DNA of 10,389 nt from Acetobacteraceae bacterium. GTDB lineage: Bacteria > Pseudomonadota > Alphaproteobacteria > Acetobacterales > Acetobacteraceae. This document shows positions 1 to 6,584 of the stretch, piece by piece. The stretch is from assembly GCA_027340195.1 (NCBI GenBank), contig DAHWNE010000190.1, forward strand, positions 1-10,389, in the 5' to 3' direction. Position 1 is the first letter of the stretch. Each line of letters begins with the position of its first letter. A model generated the notes under the pieces. That model was not told the origin of the DNA. It worked only from the letters and a program-made list of their open reading frames with translations, and made no database searches. The translations under genes and the position numbers were made by a program.

Positions 1-263
1 GCGCGGCCGGGCGGCCGGGGGCGATGCTGGCCGGCATCGATGCCGAGCGCGCCATCGCGCAGGGTCTGATGTTCGCCGGCAACCCCGATTCGGTGGTGCG
101 CCAGATCAACGAGTTCCAGGCCAAGGTGGGCGGGTTTGCCAATCTGGTGCTGATCGGGCGCTCGGGCTTCATGACCCACGCGCAGGCGGAGAAGGGGTTG
201 AAGCTGTTCGCGCGGGAGGTGCTGCCGCGGCTGGCGACGCCGGCGCTGGCGAGTGCGGCCTGA
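1..263 (+). CDS. LLM-class flavin-dependent oxidoreductase, C-terminal fragment
   Basis: Only the last 86 or so codons are in the window; the frame is open from base 3 and the start lies to the left. The visible part reads as the C-terminal end of a bacterial luciferase-like (LLM) monooxygenase. It has a segment FAGNPDSVV, where these enzymes commonly carry a G-[ST/N]-P-x-x-V turn before a helix, followed by QINEFQAKVGGFANLVLIG and a closing LFAREVLPRL helix. Such proteins use reduced FMN or F420 to oxidise small organic substrates in the cytoplasm; the substrate cannot be read from this end. The internal ATG at 24 is not the true start, because homologous sequence should extend far upstream. 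The TGA stop overlaps the next ATG by one base (TGATG), so the gene is probably cotranscribed and translationally coupled with the cupin gene. Family assignment rests on a short fragment. Confidence 0.75.
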   Translation, partial: AAGRPGAMLAGIDAERAIAQGLMFAGNPDSVVRQINEFQAKVGGFANLVLIGRSGFMTHAQAEKGLKLFAREVLPRLATPALASAA

Positions 264-658
264 TGGAGGTGTTCGACCTCGGCGCCGAGGCGGTGTTCGA
301 CCCGGCCCGGCACGTGGAGAAGATCCTGGGCCGGATCGGCGGCGGCGACGTGACGGTGGCGTGCTGGGAGCCGGGGCAGACCAGCCCGTATCACTGCCAC
401 CCGGATGCGACCGAGATCTATTTCTGCTTCCAGGGCGGGGGCGAGATGCGCACGCCCGAACGGACGGTGCCGGTGCGGCCGGGCGGGGCCGTGGTGCATC
501 CGCCGGGCGAGCTGCATGAATATGTGAACGGACCGGCGCGAAGCGTGTTGTTCCGGGTGCGCTACGGGACCGATATGCGGACCTTCGTGCGGTCCTGGGC
601 GGCAAACCCGGAGTGGCAGGCGCGGGCGGAGGATCGGGCGTATTTCAACCCCGGGTGA
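263..658 (+). CDS. Single-domain cupin protein
   Basis: This 131-residue protein is a small single-domain cupin, a beta barrel that usually binds one metal ion. Cupin motif 1 is complete: His44 and His46 in YHCHPDATE, then Glu51. Motif 2 supplies His85 in PPGELHEYVNGP. These are the standard 3-His/1-Glu metal ligands, so a metal site is expected. No signal peptide is seen, so it should be cytoplasmic. Cupins of this size include dioxygenases, isomerases and non-catalytic sensors, and nothing here picks one. The ATG overlaps the last base of the preceding monooxygenase gene, and the next gene begins 13 bases after its stop. A job acting on the substrate or product of the flavin enzyme upstream is a reasonable inference. 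The start is set by the coupling overlap and by the natural cupin N-terminus. Confidence 0.85.
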   Translation: MEVFDLGAEAVFDPARHVEKILGRIGGGDVTVACWEPGQTSPYHCHPDATEIYFCFQGGGEMRTPERTVPVRPGGAVVHPPGELHEYVNGPARSVLFRVRYGTDMRTFVRSWAANPEWQARAEDRAYFNPG

Positions 659-671
659 GGCGATCTCGGCG

Positions 672-1316
672 GTGATTCCGGCGCTGAACGCCGCCCGGCG
701 GATCGGCGCCGTGCTGGAAGCGGTGGCCGGAGCGGGCGAGCGGATCGTGGTCGATGGCGGCAGCACCGATACCACCGCTGCCCTGGCCCGGGCGGCCGGG
801 GCCCGTGTGCTGAGTGCCCCGCGCGGGCGGGGCGGGCAGCTCGCCGCCGGCGTCGCCGCCGCGCGGCTGCCCTGGCTGTTGCTGCTGCACGCCGACACCG
901 TGCTCACCGCGGAGTGGCCGGCTGCCGCCGCGCGGCTGATCGCGGCCGGGCCGGCGCGGGCCGGGTATTTCCGCCTGCGCCTCGACAGCCCCGATCCGCA
1001 TGCGCGCCGGCTTGAACGCGCGGTCGCGCTGCGCTGCCGGGCGCTGGCGCTGCCCTACGGCGACCAGGGGCTGTTGATCCATCGCGATCTGCTGGCCGCG
1101 GTGGGCGGTATCCGCCCGTTGCCGCTGATGGAGGATGTGGACCTGATCCGCCGCCTCGGCCGGGCGCGGCTGTGCGCGCTGGACGCGGCGGCGGTGACGT
1201 CGGCGGAGCGGTGGGAACGCGACGGCTGGCTGCGGCGATCGGCCCGCAACCTCACCTGCCTCGCCGGCTGGTTCGCCGGCATCCCGCCCTCCCGCCTGGC
1301 GCGCTGGTATCGGTGA
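672..1316 (+). CDS. Family 2 glycosyltransferase, TIGR04283 type
   Basis: This 214-residue GT-A fold glycosyltransferase resembles the TIGR04283 family, named after arsenosugar biosynthesis clusters but widespread outside them. It shows IPALN at the N-terminus, VDGGSTD (residues 27-33) for nucleotide-sugar binding, a LLHADT metal/donor motif (71-76), the family-typical PYGDQG (128-133) and MEDVDL (153-158), and a C-terminal [15 protein letters not shown] tail. No membrane anchor is evident. GTG at 672 is the only canonical start in this frame downstream of the cupin coding region; GAGG at 657-660 lies 11 bases upstream. In-frame codons just before it would read EAISA, extending the usual first beta strand (ISxVIPALNE), so a rare start such as ATC at 663 cannot be excluded. 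The TGA overlaps the next start (GTGA), pairing it with the DUF2064 gene. Confidence 0.82.
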   Translation: MIPALNAARRIGAVLEAVAGAGERIVVDGGSTDTTAALARAAGARVLSAPRGRGGQLAAGVAAARLPWLLLLHADTVLTAEWPAAAARLIAAGPARAGYFRLRLDSPDPHARRLERAVALRCRALALPYGDQGLLIHRDLLAAVGGIRPLPLMEDVDLIRRLGRARLCALDAAAVTSAERWERDGWLRRSARNLTCLAGWFAGIPPSRLARWYR

Positions 1317-1981
1317 AGGACGTTGCGATCCTGTTCGCCCGCGCGCCGCGCCTGGGTCGGGTGAAGCGGCGGCTGGCCGCCGATATCGGCGCGCGGGCGG
1401 CGCTGCGCTTCCACGCCGAAACCCTGCGCCGGCTGCTGTGGGCGCTGGCGCGGGAGCGGCGGTTTCGCACCGTGCTGGCGCTGACCCCGGACCGCGCGTT
1501 CGTGCGCACCCCGCCCGGCGTGGCGCGGATCGACCAGGGGCGGGGCGATCTCGGCACCCGCATGGCGCGCGCGATCGGCCGCTTCCCGCGCCGGCGGGTG
1601 GTGCTGCTGGGCTCCGATATCCCCGAGGCCGGGGTCGCGGATGTCATCGGCGCGCTCGGCGCGCTCGGCCGGGCGCGGGCGGTGTTCGGCCCCGCCGCGG
1701 ACGGGGGGTTCTGGCTGGTGGGGTTCGGGCCGCTGCGCATCGCCGCCCCGTTTCGCGGCGTGCGCTGGTCGGTGCCGCAGACCCTGGCCGACGCGCTGGC
1801 CCGCCAGCGCGGGCGCAAGGTGGCGTTCGTGCGCACCCTGTCGGATGTGGACCGGGCCGCCGACCTGTTCAGGCTTCGTGGTCGAGCCCGATGTCCAGCA
1901 CCTGCGCGCTGTGGGTCAGCCAGCCGATCGAGATCAGATCCACCCCGCTCGCCGCCACCGCCGGCGCGGTCGCCGGGGTGA
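1313..1981 (+). CDS. TIGR04282/DUF2064 glycosyltransferase-like protein
   Basis: This 222-residue protein matches the DUF2064/TIGR04282 group, GT-A-like proteins resembling MobA-type nucleotidyltransferases. Visible hallmarks are [14 protein letters not shown] near the N-terminus (8-21; the usual P-x-x-G-x-x-K-T/R-R phosphate-binding stretch), [10 protein letters not shown] (75-84), LLGSDIP (98-104), [14 protein letters not shown] (125-138) and the closing [10 protein letters not shown] (176-185). It is commonly adjacent or fused to TIGR04283 glycosyltransferases, as here. The start is GTG at 1313, overlapping the upstream stop by four bases; the open frame continues upstream only as out-of-frame overlap with the previous gene. 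The family normally ends soon after the DVD-x-x-x-DL motif, but this frame runs about 37 codons further, Arg/Pro/Ser-rich, antisense to the 3' end of nadC. That tail looks like read-on caused by a missing stop. The substrate is unknown. Confidence 0.82.
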   Translation: MKDVAILFARAPRLGRVKRRLAADIGARAALRFHAETLRRLLWALARERRFRTVLALTPDRAFVRTPPGVARIDQGRGDLGTRMARAIGRFPRRRVVLLGSDIPEAGVADVIGALGALGRARAVFGPAADGGFWLVGFGPLRIAAPFRGVRWSVPQTLADALARQRGRKVAFVRTLSDVDRAADLFRLRGRARCPAPARCGSASRSRSDPPRSPPPPARSPG

Positions 1982-2717
1982 TCCCGCCGGAGGCCTCGGT
2001 CAGCGCCCGCCCGTCCACCAGCCGCACCGCCTCCGTCATGGTTTCGGGGGTCATGTTGTCCAGCAGGATCGCATCCACCCGCAGCGCCAGGGCGGCGCGA
2101 AGTTGCTCGATGGTATCGACTTCCAGCTCGATCTTCACCATATGCCCGACGCCGGCGCGGGCCCGCGCCACCGCTTCGGCCACCCCGCCGGCGATGGCGA
2201 CGTGGTTGTCCTTGATCAGCACGGCGTCGTCCAACCCGAACCGGTGATTGGCGCCGCCGCCGACGCGGATGGCGTATTTCTGCGCGATGCGCAGCCCGGG
2301 CAGGGTCTTGCGGGTGCACACCACCTGCGCGCGATGCCCGGCGATGGCATCCACCACCTGCCGGGTGGCGCTGGCGATGCCGGAAAGATGGCCGAGGAAA
2401 TTGAGCGCGGTGCGTTCCGCCGTCAGGATGCCGCGGGCCGGCCCTTCGATCCGCGCGATCACGTCGCCGCGGGCGAGGCGGTCGCCGTCATGGCGGGCCG
2501 GCGTGGCCTCGATGCGGGGATCGATCAGGCGGAAGGCGGTCAGCGCGAAATCGAGCCCGGCCACCACGCCGGGGCGGCGGGCGCGCAGCACGGTGCGGGC
2601 CCGCGCGGCCTCCGGCACGATCGCATCGGTGGTGAGATCGCCGGCGCGGCCGAGGTCCTCCAGCAGGGCGGCACGGACCAGCGGCTCGATCATCAGGGCG
2701 GGAAGCGGCGGGGTCAT
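1869..2717 (-). CDS. nadC: Nicotinate-nucleotide pyrophosphorylase (quinolinate phosphoribosyltransferase)
   Basis: NadC converts quinolinate and phosphoribosyl pyrophosphate to nicotinate mononucleotide, CO2 and pyrophosphate, the third step of de novo NAD synthesis, in the cytoplasm. The 282-residue length is normal for the family. Characteristic stretches are [18 protein letters not shown] (98-115), [10 protein letters not shown] (134-143) with Arg and Lys residues for quinolinate, [20 protein letters not shown] (153-172), IELEVD (196-201), ILLDNM (217-222), EASGGI (241-246) and the terminal SIGWLTHS. The ATG at 2717 is preceded by AAGGA, which overlaps the nadA stop in TGAAGGAA; the gap to nadA is 11 bases, so the two genes form one operon. 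A second in-frame Met nine residues in is less well placed for a ribosome site. Its 3' end is overlapped antisense by the convergent DUF2064 gene. No nadB lies beside it. Confidence 0.97.
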   Translation of the reverse strand: MTPPLPALMIEPLVRAALLEDLGRAGDLTTDAIVPEAARARTVLRARRPGVVAGLDFALTAFRLIDPRIEATPARHDGDRLARGDVIARIEGPARGILTAERTALNFLGHLSGIASATRQVVDAIAGHRAQVVCTRKTLPGLRIAQKYAIRVGGGANHRFGLDDAVLIKDNHVAIAGGVAEAVARARAGVGHMVKIELEVDTIEQLRAALALRVDAILLDNMTPETMTEAVRLVDGRALTEASGGITPATAPAVAASGVDLISIGWLTHSAQVLDIGLDHEA

Positions 2718-2728
2718 GGCGGGTTCCT

Positions 2729-3688
2729 TCAGCGGACGGCCAACATGCGCGCAACCGCGTCGCGCGCGCGGACCGCGAGCGCGGGATCGATGCGCACCTC
2801 GTGGCGGTTCTGTTCCAGGGCGGTGCGGATATTGGCCAGCGTGATCCGCTTCATGTGCGGGCAGAGGTTGCAGGGGCGGACGAAATCGGTGGCCGGGTTG
2901 GCGGCGGTGATGTTGTCGGCCATGGAACATTCGGTCAGCAGCACCACCCGCGCCGGGCGCTCGCGCGCGACGAACCCCGCCATCTCGGCGGTGGAGCCGG
3001 CGTAGTCGGCCGCCGCCACCACCTCCGGGGGGCATTCTGGGTGCGCGAGCACGATGATCCCCGGGTGATCGGCGCGCAGCCCCGCCACCTCGGCGGCGGT
3101 GAAGCGCTGGTGGACCTCGCAATGCCCGGCCCAGGCGATGATCTCCACCTTGGTCTGGCGGGCGATGTTCTGCGCCAGGTATTCGTCGGGCAGCATGATG
3201 ACCCGCGGCACGCCGAGCGATTCCACCACCTTGAGCGCATTGCCCGAGGTGCAGCAGATGTCGGCCTCGGCCTTCACCGCGACCGAGGTGTTCACATAGG
3301 CCACCACCGGCACGCCGGGGTATTTCGCGCGCATCAGCCGGACATCGGCGGGGGTGATGGATTCCGCCAGCGAGCAGCCGGCTTCCAGGTCGGGGATCAG
3401 CACCGTCTTGTCGGGGTTCATCAGCTTGGCGGTCTCGGCCATGAAATGCACCCCGGCCATGACGATGATGTCGGCATCGGTCGTCATCGCCTCCCGCGCC
3501 AGCGCCAGGCTGTCGCCGGTGATGTCGGCGACGCAATGGTAGATCTCGGGGGTCTGGTAGTTGTGCGCCAGGATCACCGCGTTGCGCTCGCGCTTGAGGC
3601 GCAGGATCGCCTCGATGTCCGGGGCGAAGGCGGGCCACTCGATGGGCGGGATCAGGTGGCGGACGGGTTCGTAGAGCGAGGCGGACAT
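2729..3688 (-). CDS. nadA: Quinolinate synthase A
   Basis: NadA condenses iminoaspartate with dihydroxyacetone phosphate to give quinolinate, using an oxygen-sensitive [4Fe-4S] cluster. The 319-residue protein has the pseudo-threefold NadA layout. The N-terminal repeat holds [12 protein letters not shown] (39-50), then ITGDSLALA, and [15 protein letters not shown] (76-90). Cluster ligands are most likely Cys105 (EAGCSLAES), Cys190 (GHCEVHQRF) and Cys276 (CNLCPHMK); their 85-86 residue spacing agrees with characterised NadA enzymes. Further Cys are at 145, 146, 219, 254 and 273. The start ATG at 3688 has AAAGGAAG four bases upstream. It heads the nadA-nadC operon. The leader (3689-3786) contains two palindromes and a hairpin, annotated separately, so repression by an NAD-status regulator is likely. 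Iminoaspartate must come from NadB or aspartate dehydrogenase encoded elsewhere. Confidence 0.97.
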   Translation of the reverse strand: MSASLYEPVRHLIPPIEWPAFAPDIEAILRLKRERNAVILAHNYQTPEIYHCVADITGDSLALAREAMTTDADIIVMAGVHFMAETAKLMNPDKTVLIPDLEAGCSLAESITPADVRLMRAKYPGVPVVAYVNTSVAVKAEADICCTSGNALKVVESLGVPRVIMLPDEYLAQNIARQTKVEIIAWAGHCEVHQRFTAAEVAGLRADHPGIIVLAHPECPPEVVAAADYAGSTAEMAGFVARERPARVVLLTECSMADNITAANPATDFVRPCNLCPHMKRITLANIRTALEQNRHEVRIDPALAVRARDAVARMLAVR

Positions 3689-3698
3689 GGCGCTTCCT

Positions 3699-3719
3699 TT
3701 GTGCTCATTATGAGCATTA
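3699..3719. promoter_or_regulatory. nadA-proximal palindromic operator
   Basis: A perfect 7+1+7 palindrome, TGCTCATTATGAGCA, sits at 3702-3716. Its 21-bp frame fits TTxTRCTYAnnnTRAGYATxA, shared with the second site 59 bp upstream of it in nadA orientation. It directly abuts the nadA ribosome binding site, so a bound repressor would block elongation or initiation there. NAD regulators such as NrtR and NadQ use palindromes of this general size upstream of nad genes; which one acts here is inference. Confidence 0.7.
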
Positions 3720-3734
3720 TTGGAGGAAGAGAAA

Positions 3735-3753
3735 CCCGGCCTGGGTGGCCGGG
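3735..3753 (-). terminator. GC hairpin in nadA leader: terminator or attenuator
   Basis: On the - strand CCCGGCC, a five-base loop ACCCA and GGCCGGG form a perfect 7-bp stem, followed by TTTCTCTT. It lies downstream of the nitrilase-homologue stop (3787) and upstream of nadA. It could end transcription of the hydrolase gene. If nadA transcription begins at or before the distal operator, it would instead sit inside the nadA leader as an attenuator. The T-tract is short and interrupted, so the strength is uncertain. Confidence 0.5.
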
Positions 3754-3757
3754 CGTC

Positions 3758-3778
3758 TTATGCTTAGAATGAGTATAA
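3758..3778. promoter_or_regulatory. nadA-distal imperfect palindromic operator
   Basis: The site reads TTATGCTTAGAATGAGTATA plus A on the + strand. Its arms match as TTATRCTYA/TRAGYATAA, with the mismatches between arms outside the centre being transitions. It shares the core TGCTYA-nnn-TGAGYA with the site at 3699-3719. It lies just downstream of a consensus TTGACA (3785-3790, - strand), so a bound protein would cover the spacer and -10 region of that candidate promoter. Confidence 0.65.
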
Positions 3779-3790
3779 CGGCGTTGTCAA
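3761..3790 (-). promoter_or_regulatory. Candidate nadA promoter
   Basis: TTGACA on the - strand (3785-3790) is a perfect -35 hexamer and includes the TGA stop of the upstream hydrolase gene. The best-placed -10 after an 18-base spacer is TAAGCA (3761-3766), a poor match to TATAAT. An alternative is CATAAT inside the proximal operator, with no good -35. The overlap with the distal operator supports regulated initiation in this region, but the exact start cannot be fixed by eye. Confidence 0.4.
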
Positions 3791-4623
3791 GCCTGCCGGC
3801 GCAGGTAGAGTTCCGGCCGCTGCCACTGCGCGGACAGCACCCCCTCCTTCGCCCCGGCGCGGGCCGACGATCCCACCCCGTCGCGGCTGGCGCGCAGCGC
3901 GCGGATGCGCGCGAGCGGGGCATCCACCACCCCGATCCCCTCGGCGGTGGTTTCATAGAGTACCCCTTCGGGACTGGCGAGAATGGCGAGCCCCCGGTCG
4001 TCCGGTTCGATCAGGTTCTGGGTGGAGACCACCACCGCCAGGTTCTCGATCGCGCGGGCATGGAGCAGGGTGCGCCAGCTTTCCCACAGGCGATGCTTGT
4101 TGACCCCCGACGGCATGAAGATGAGTTCGGCGCCGTTGAGGGCGAGCATTCGGGTGACCTCGGGCATATAGACTTCCGAACACATGGCGAGCCCCACCTT
4201 GCCGTGGTCGGTGTCGAAGACCGGAAAGTCGTTCCCGGGGACGTAGTCGAAATCCCAGTATTTTCCCCCGCGATAGAGCCAGGGTCCGTGCGGATGGGTG
4301 CGGCGGTAGAGGGCCGGGGGGCGGGCATCGGGGAAGGCCATCACCACCAGGTTGTAGGCAGCACCGGTGGCGGGGTCGATCGGTTCGATGGTGCCGAAGA
4401 CGGCGTGGATGCGGTGCGCGCGGGCGGCCTCGGCCAGCGCCGGGATGGGGTCGAAGCGGGCGGGCATCCGCCAGGGGCCGGGGTAGTTTTCCGGGAAACA
4501 GACGAAGTCGGCGCCCGAGGCGGCGGCGCGCGCGATCCAGGCGATGGCGGCGGCGACGTTCGCCTCGTCGGCCGGGGGGGCAATGGTGCGGGGCTGCACG
4601 AGCGCGATGCGGGGGGCGGACAT
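3787..4623 (-). CDS. Carbon-nitrogen hydrolase (nitrilase superfamily)
   Basis: This 278-residue protein belongs to the nitrilase/amidase superfamily, cytoplasmic enzymes that hydrolyse C-N bonds of amides, carbamoyl compounds or nitriles through a Glu-Lys-Cys triad. It has IALVQ at the N-terminus, the Glu loop VCFPENYPG (Glu45), the nucleophile region GLAMCSEVYMPEV (Cys148), and ESWRTLLHARAIEN (181-194). The region that normally supplies the catalytic lysine (Y-R-K-T-H) reads YRRTHPHGPW, placing Arg108 at that position; both Arg codons are clear CGC. Lys121 in GGKYWDFDY is nearby. The start at 4623 fits the conserved N-terminus (MSAPRIALVQP); the open frame extends upstream but through low-complexity Pro/Arg sequence that also reads the tRNA gene. 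The gene ends just upstream of the nadA control region. The substrate is unknown; an ammonia-releasing amidase linked to NAD metabolism is only a guess from position. Confidence 0.9.
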   Translation of the reverse strand: MSAPRIALVQPRTIAPPADEANVAAAIAWIARAAASGADFVCFPENYPGPWRMPARFDPIPALAEAARAHRIHAVFGTIEPIDPATGAAYNLVVMAFPDARPPALYRRTHPHGPWLYRGGKYWDFDYVPGNDFPVFDTDHGKVGLAMCSEVYMPEVTRMLALNGAELIFMPSGVNKHRLWESWRTLLHARAIENLAVVVSTQNLIEPDDRGLAILASPEGVLYETTAEGIGVVDAPLARIRALRASRDGVGSSARAGAKEGVLSAQWQRPELYLRRQA

Positions 4624-4785
4624 GGCGGGGTTCCCGAGGTTTCGGGCAGGGTCGCGCCGGCCCGGCGGGTTGGCAAGGCGGGGTGATCGCGGGGCGCGCG
4701 GGTGGAGTCTTCGCGGCGCCGAAGGATGGTCGGCTGGACCGTCGGCGGCGGATGGGCGGGCGTTGCGATTGCGATGGGTGAGCGG
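4624..4785. other. Intergenic region between tRNA-Ser and the hydrolase
   Basis: This is a GC-rich stretch with no supported gene. It is the 3' flank of the tRNA and the 5' flank of the hydrolase gene. I see neither a convincing terminator after the tRNA nor a consensus promoter for the hydrolase. The ribosome binding site before 4623 is weak (GGGAA). Confidence 0.5.
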
Positions 4786-4878
4786 TGGCGGAGGGAGGGG
4801 GATTCGAACCCCCGGTACGGGTTTACCCCGCACAACGGTTTAGCAAACCGCCGCCTTCAGCCGCTCGGCCACCCCTCC
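4786..4878 (-). tRNA. tRNA-Ser(GCU)
   Basis: Read on the - strand, the gene begins GGAGGGG and closes with TCCCTCC, discriminator G and an encoded CCA (4786-4788). The D arm contains TGGCCGAGCGGCTGAAGGC, typical of serine tRNAs. The anticodon loop is TTGCTAA on a GCGGT/ACCGT stem, giving anticodon GCU for AGC and AGU codons. A long class II variable arm forms TGCGGG/CCCGTA, and the T arm is GGGGG-TTCGAAT-CCCCC. All arms fold, so the gene looks intact. It lies 40 bases downstream of prfC on the same strand. I see no attachment-site duplication or integrase nearby. Confidence 0.97.
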
Positions 4879-4918
4879 GTCGTCACCCCGTATCGCACAG
4901 CCGGCGGCCGGCGCCAAC

Positions 4919-6457
4919 TCACGCCGCCCGGGCCAGGGTGGCGTCCTTCACGTCGCGGAAGGTCACCCCGGGCGAAAGTTCCATGGTCCGCCGCAGCATG
5001 AACTCGGAGCTCGCCAGGAAGACCGGATCGCCGTCCAGATCGTCGGCCACCGCGGTCCGGTTCGCGGCCAGGAAGCGGTCCAGCGCGGCCCGGTCCTCGC
5101 TGCCCACCCAGCGCGCGACCGCGAAGGGGGCCGGGTCGAACCCCACCGCCACGCCGTATTCCGCCGCCAGCCGGGCGGCCAGCACATCCAGCTGCAAGGC
5201 GCCGACCACGCCCACGATCGGCGCCGAGCCGTCGCGCGGGCGGAACAGCTGGACCACCCCCTCCTCGGCCAGTTCGCCCAGCGCCTGGCGCAGCTTCTTC
5301 GCCTTCATCGCGTCATCGAGGCGCACCCGGCGCAGGATTTCGGGCGCGAAGGCCGGCACGCCCAGGAAGGTCAGGCTCTCGCCCTCGGTCAACGTATCGC
5401 CGATCCGCAGGGTGCCGTGGTTGGGAATGCCCACCACGTCGCCGGCGAACGCCTCCTCGGCGATCTCGCGCTCACGGGCGAAGAAGAATTGCGGCGCGTG
5501 CAGCGGGATCAGCTTGCCGGTGCGCACCTGCCTGAGGCGCATCCCGCGTTCCAGCCGGCCGGAGCAGACGCGGGCTAAGGCGATCCGGTCGCGGTGGTTC
5601 GGGTCCATGTTGGCCTGGATCTTGAAAACCAGCGCCGTCAGCCCCGGCTCGTCGGCCGCCACCATCCGCGCATCCGCCTTCTGCGCCCTGGGGCGAGGGC
5701 CGTATTCGGCCAGCCCGTCCAGCAGATCGGTGACCCCGATCCCCTTGATCGCGGCGCCGAAGCAGACCGGGGTCAGGTGTCCCTCGGCGAAGGCGGCTTG
5801 GTCGAAGCCCGGCAGCGCCGCGGTCACCAGTTCCAGCTCCTCGCCGAGCGCCACCAGCCGCGGATCGCCCTGCGCCAGCGGCGCGGTCAGATGCAGCGCG
5901 CGGGCCCGCAAGTCGTAGGTGCCGGCGAATTCCGCCGCCCGCCCGACCGGCCAGGTCACCGGGGCGGTGTCCAGCGCCAGGTCGTTGCCGATCTCGTCCA
6001 GCAGCGCGAACGGGTCCTGGCTTTCACGGTCCATCTTGTTGATGAAGGTGATGATCGGGATGTCGCGCAGGCGGCAGATCTCGAACAGCTTGCGGGTGCG
6101 CGCCTCGATCCCCTTGGCGGCGTCGATCACCATCACCGCGGCATCGACCGCGGTCAGGGTGCGGTAGGTGTCTTCCGAGAAATCCTCGTGCCCCGGCGTG
6201 TCCAGCAGGTTGAACACGCAACCCTTGTAGGCGAACGTCATCACCGAGGTGACCACCGAGATGCCGCGCTCGCGCTCGATGTTCATCCAGTCGGAGCGGG
6301 TGCGGCGGCGTTCGCCCTTGGCGCGCACGTTGCCGGCCAGCTGGATCGCCCCGCCGGCGCGCAGCAGGTGTTCCGTGAGCGTGGTCTTGCCGGCGTCGGG
6401 GTGGGAGATGATGGCGAAGGTGCGGCGGCGGGCGATTTCGTCGGCAAGATCGGTCAT
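4919..6457 (-). CDS. prfC: Peptide chain release factor 3 (RF3)
   Basis: RF3 is a translational GTPase that removes RF1 or RF2 from the ribosome after peptide release. This 512-residue protein has the full GTPase domain: P-loop SHPDAGKTT (18-26), a switch I region around RGISVVTS (64-71), DTPGHEDF (86-93) and INKMD (139-143). The RF3-specific block RAKGERRRTRSDWMNIERER precedes the switch. Later domains hold the beta-barrel segment with FKIQANMDPNHRDRIAL and FFFAREREIAEEAFAGDVVGI, followed by GVVGALQLDVLAARLAAEYG in the C-terminal domain, as in full-length RF3. The ATG at 6457 gives MTDLADEIARRRTFAIISHPDAG, the family's usual N-terminus; a 26-codon upstream extension is open but has no family support. 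It is divergent from the ferredoxin gene across 127 bases, and tRNA-Ser follows it. Confidence 0.97.
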   Translation of the reverse strand: MTDLADEIARRRTFAIISHPDAGKTTLTEHLLRAGGAIQLAGNVRAKGERRRTRSDWMNIERERGISVVTSVMTFAYKGCVFNLLDTPGHEDFSEDTYRTLTAVDAAVMVIDAAKGIEARTRKLFEICRLRDIPIITFINKMDRESQDPFALLDEIGNDLALDTAPVTWPVGRAAEFAGTYDLRARALHLTAPLAQGDPRLVALGEELELVTAALPGFDQAAFAEGHLTPVCFGAAIKGIGVTDLLDGLAEYGPRPRAQKADARMVAADEPGLTALVFKIQANMDPNHRDRIALARVCSGRLERGMRLRQVRTGKLIPLHAPQFFFAREREIAEEAFAGDVVGIPNHGTLRIGDTLTEGESLTFLGVPAFAPEILRRVRLDDAMKAKKLRQALGELAEEGVVQLFRPRDGSAPIVGVVGALQLDVLAARLAAEYGVAVGFDPAPFAVARWVGSEDRAALDRFLAANRTAVADDLDGDPVFLASSEFMLRRTMELSPGVTFRDVKDATLARAA

Positions 6458-6584
6458 GCAAGGTCCATGGCAGGGGCCGGTTGCGTCATAGAGGCAGGGC
6501 ATCGCGGAAACCAGGGGCGACGGAGGCGGTTGCACCGGCCCTGGGCGCGGTGGAAACTGGCCGCCTCATCCGCACGAGGTCCCC

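Noticed and set aside
1252..2319. 355-codon - strand frame opposite the DUF2064 gene
   Set aside because: It consists of Arg/Ala/Pro-rich shadow sequence in a different frame from nadC, with no motif.
2801..3772. Long + strand open frame opposite nadA (323 codons)
   Set aside because: It is the antisense shadow of nadA and its leader. It is rich in His, Gly and Asp as expected from complementing GC-rich coding DNA, and it has no family motif.
4624..4833. N-terminal extension of the nitrilase homologue to 4833
   Set aside because: The extra 70 codons are Pro/Arg-rich, read through part of tRNA-Ser, and precede the conserved MSAPRIALVQ start.
4786..4878. tRNA-Ser as an integration site for a mobile element
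   Set aside because: No integrase, direct repeat of the tRNA 3' end or change in composition is visible on either side.
6458..6584. Promoter TTGCAC-17-GAAACT upstream of the ferredoxin gene
   Set aside because: Each hexamer matches the consensus at only three of six positions, which is no better than chance in this region.
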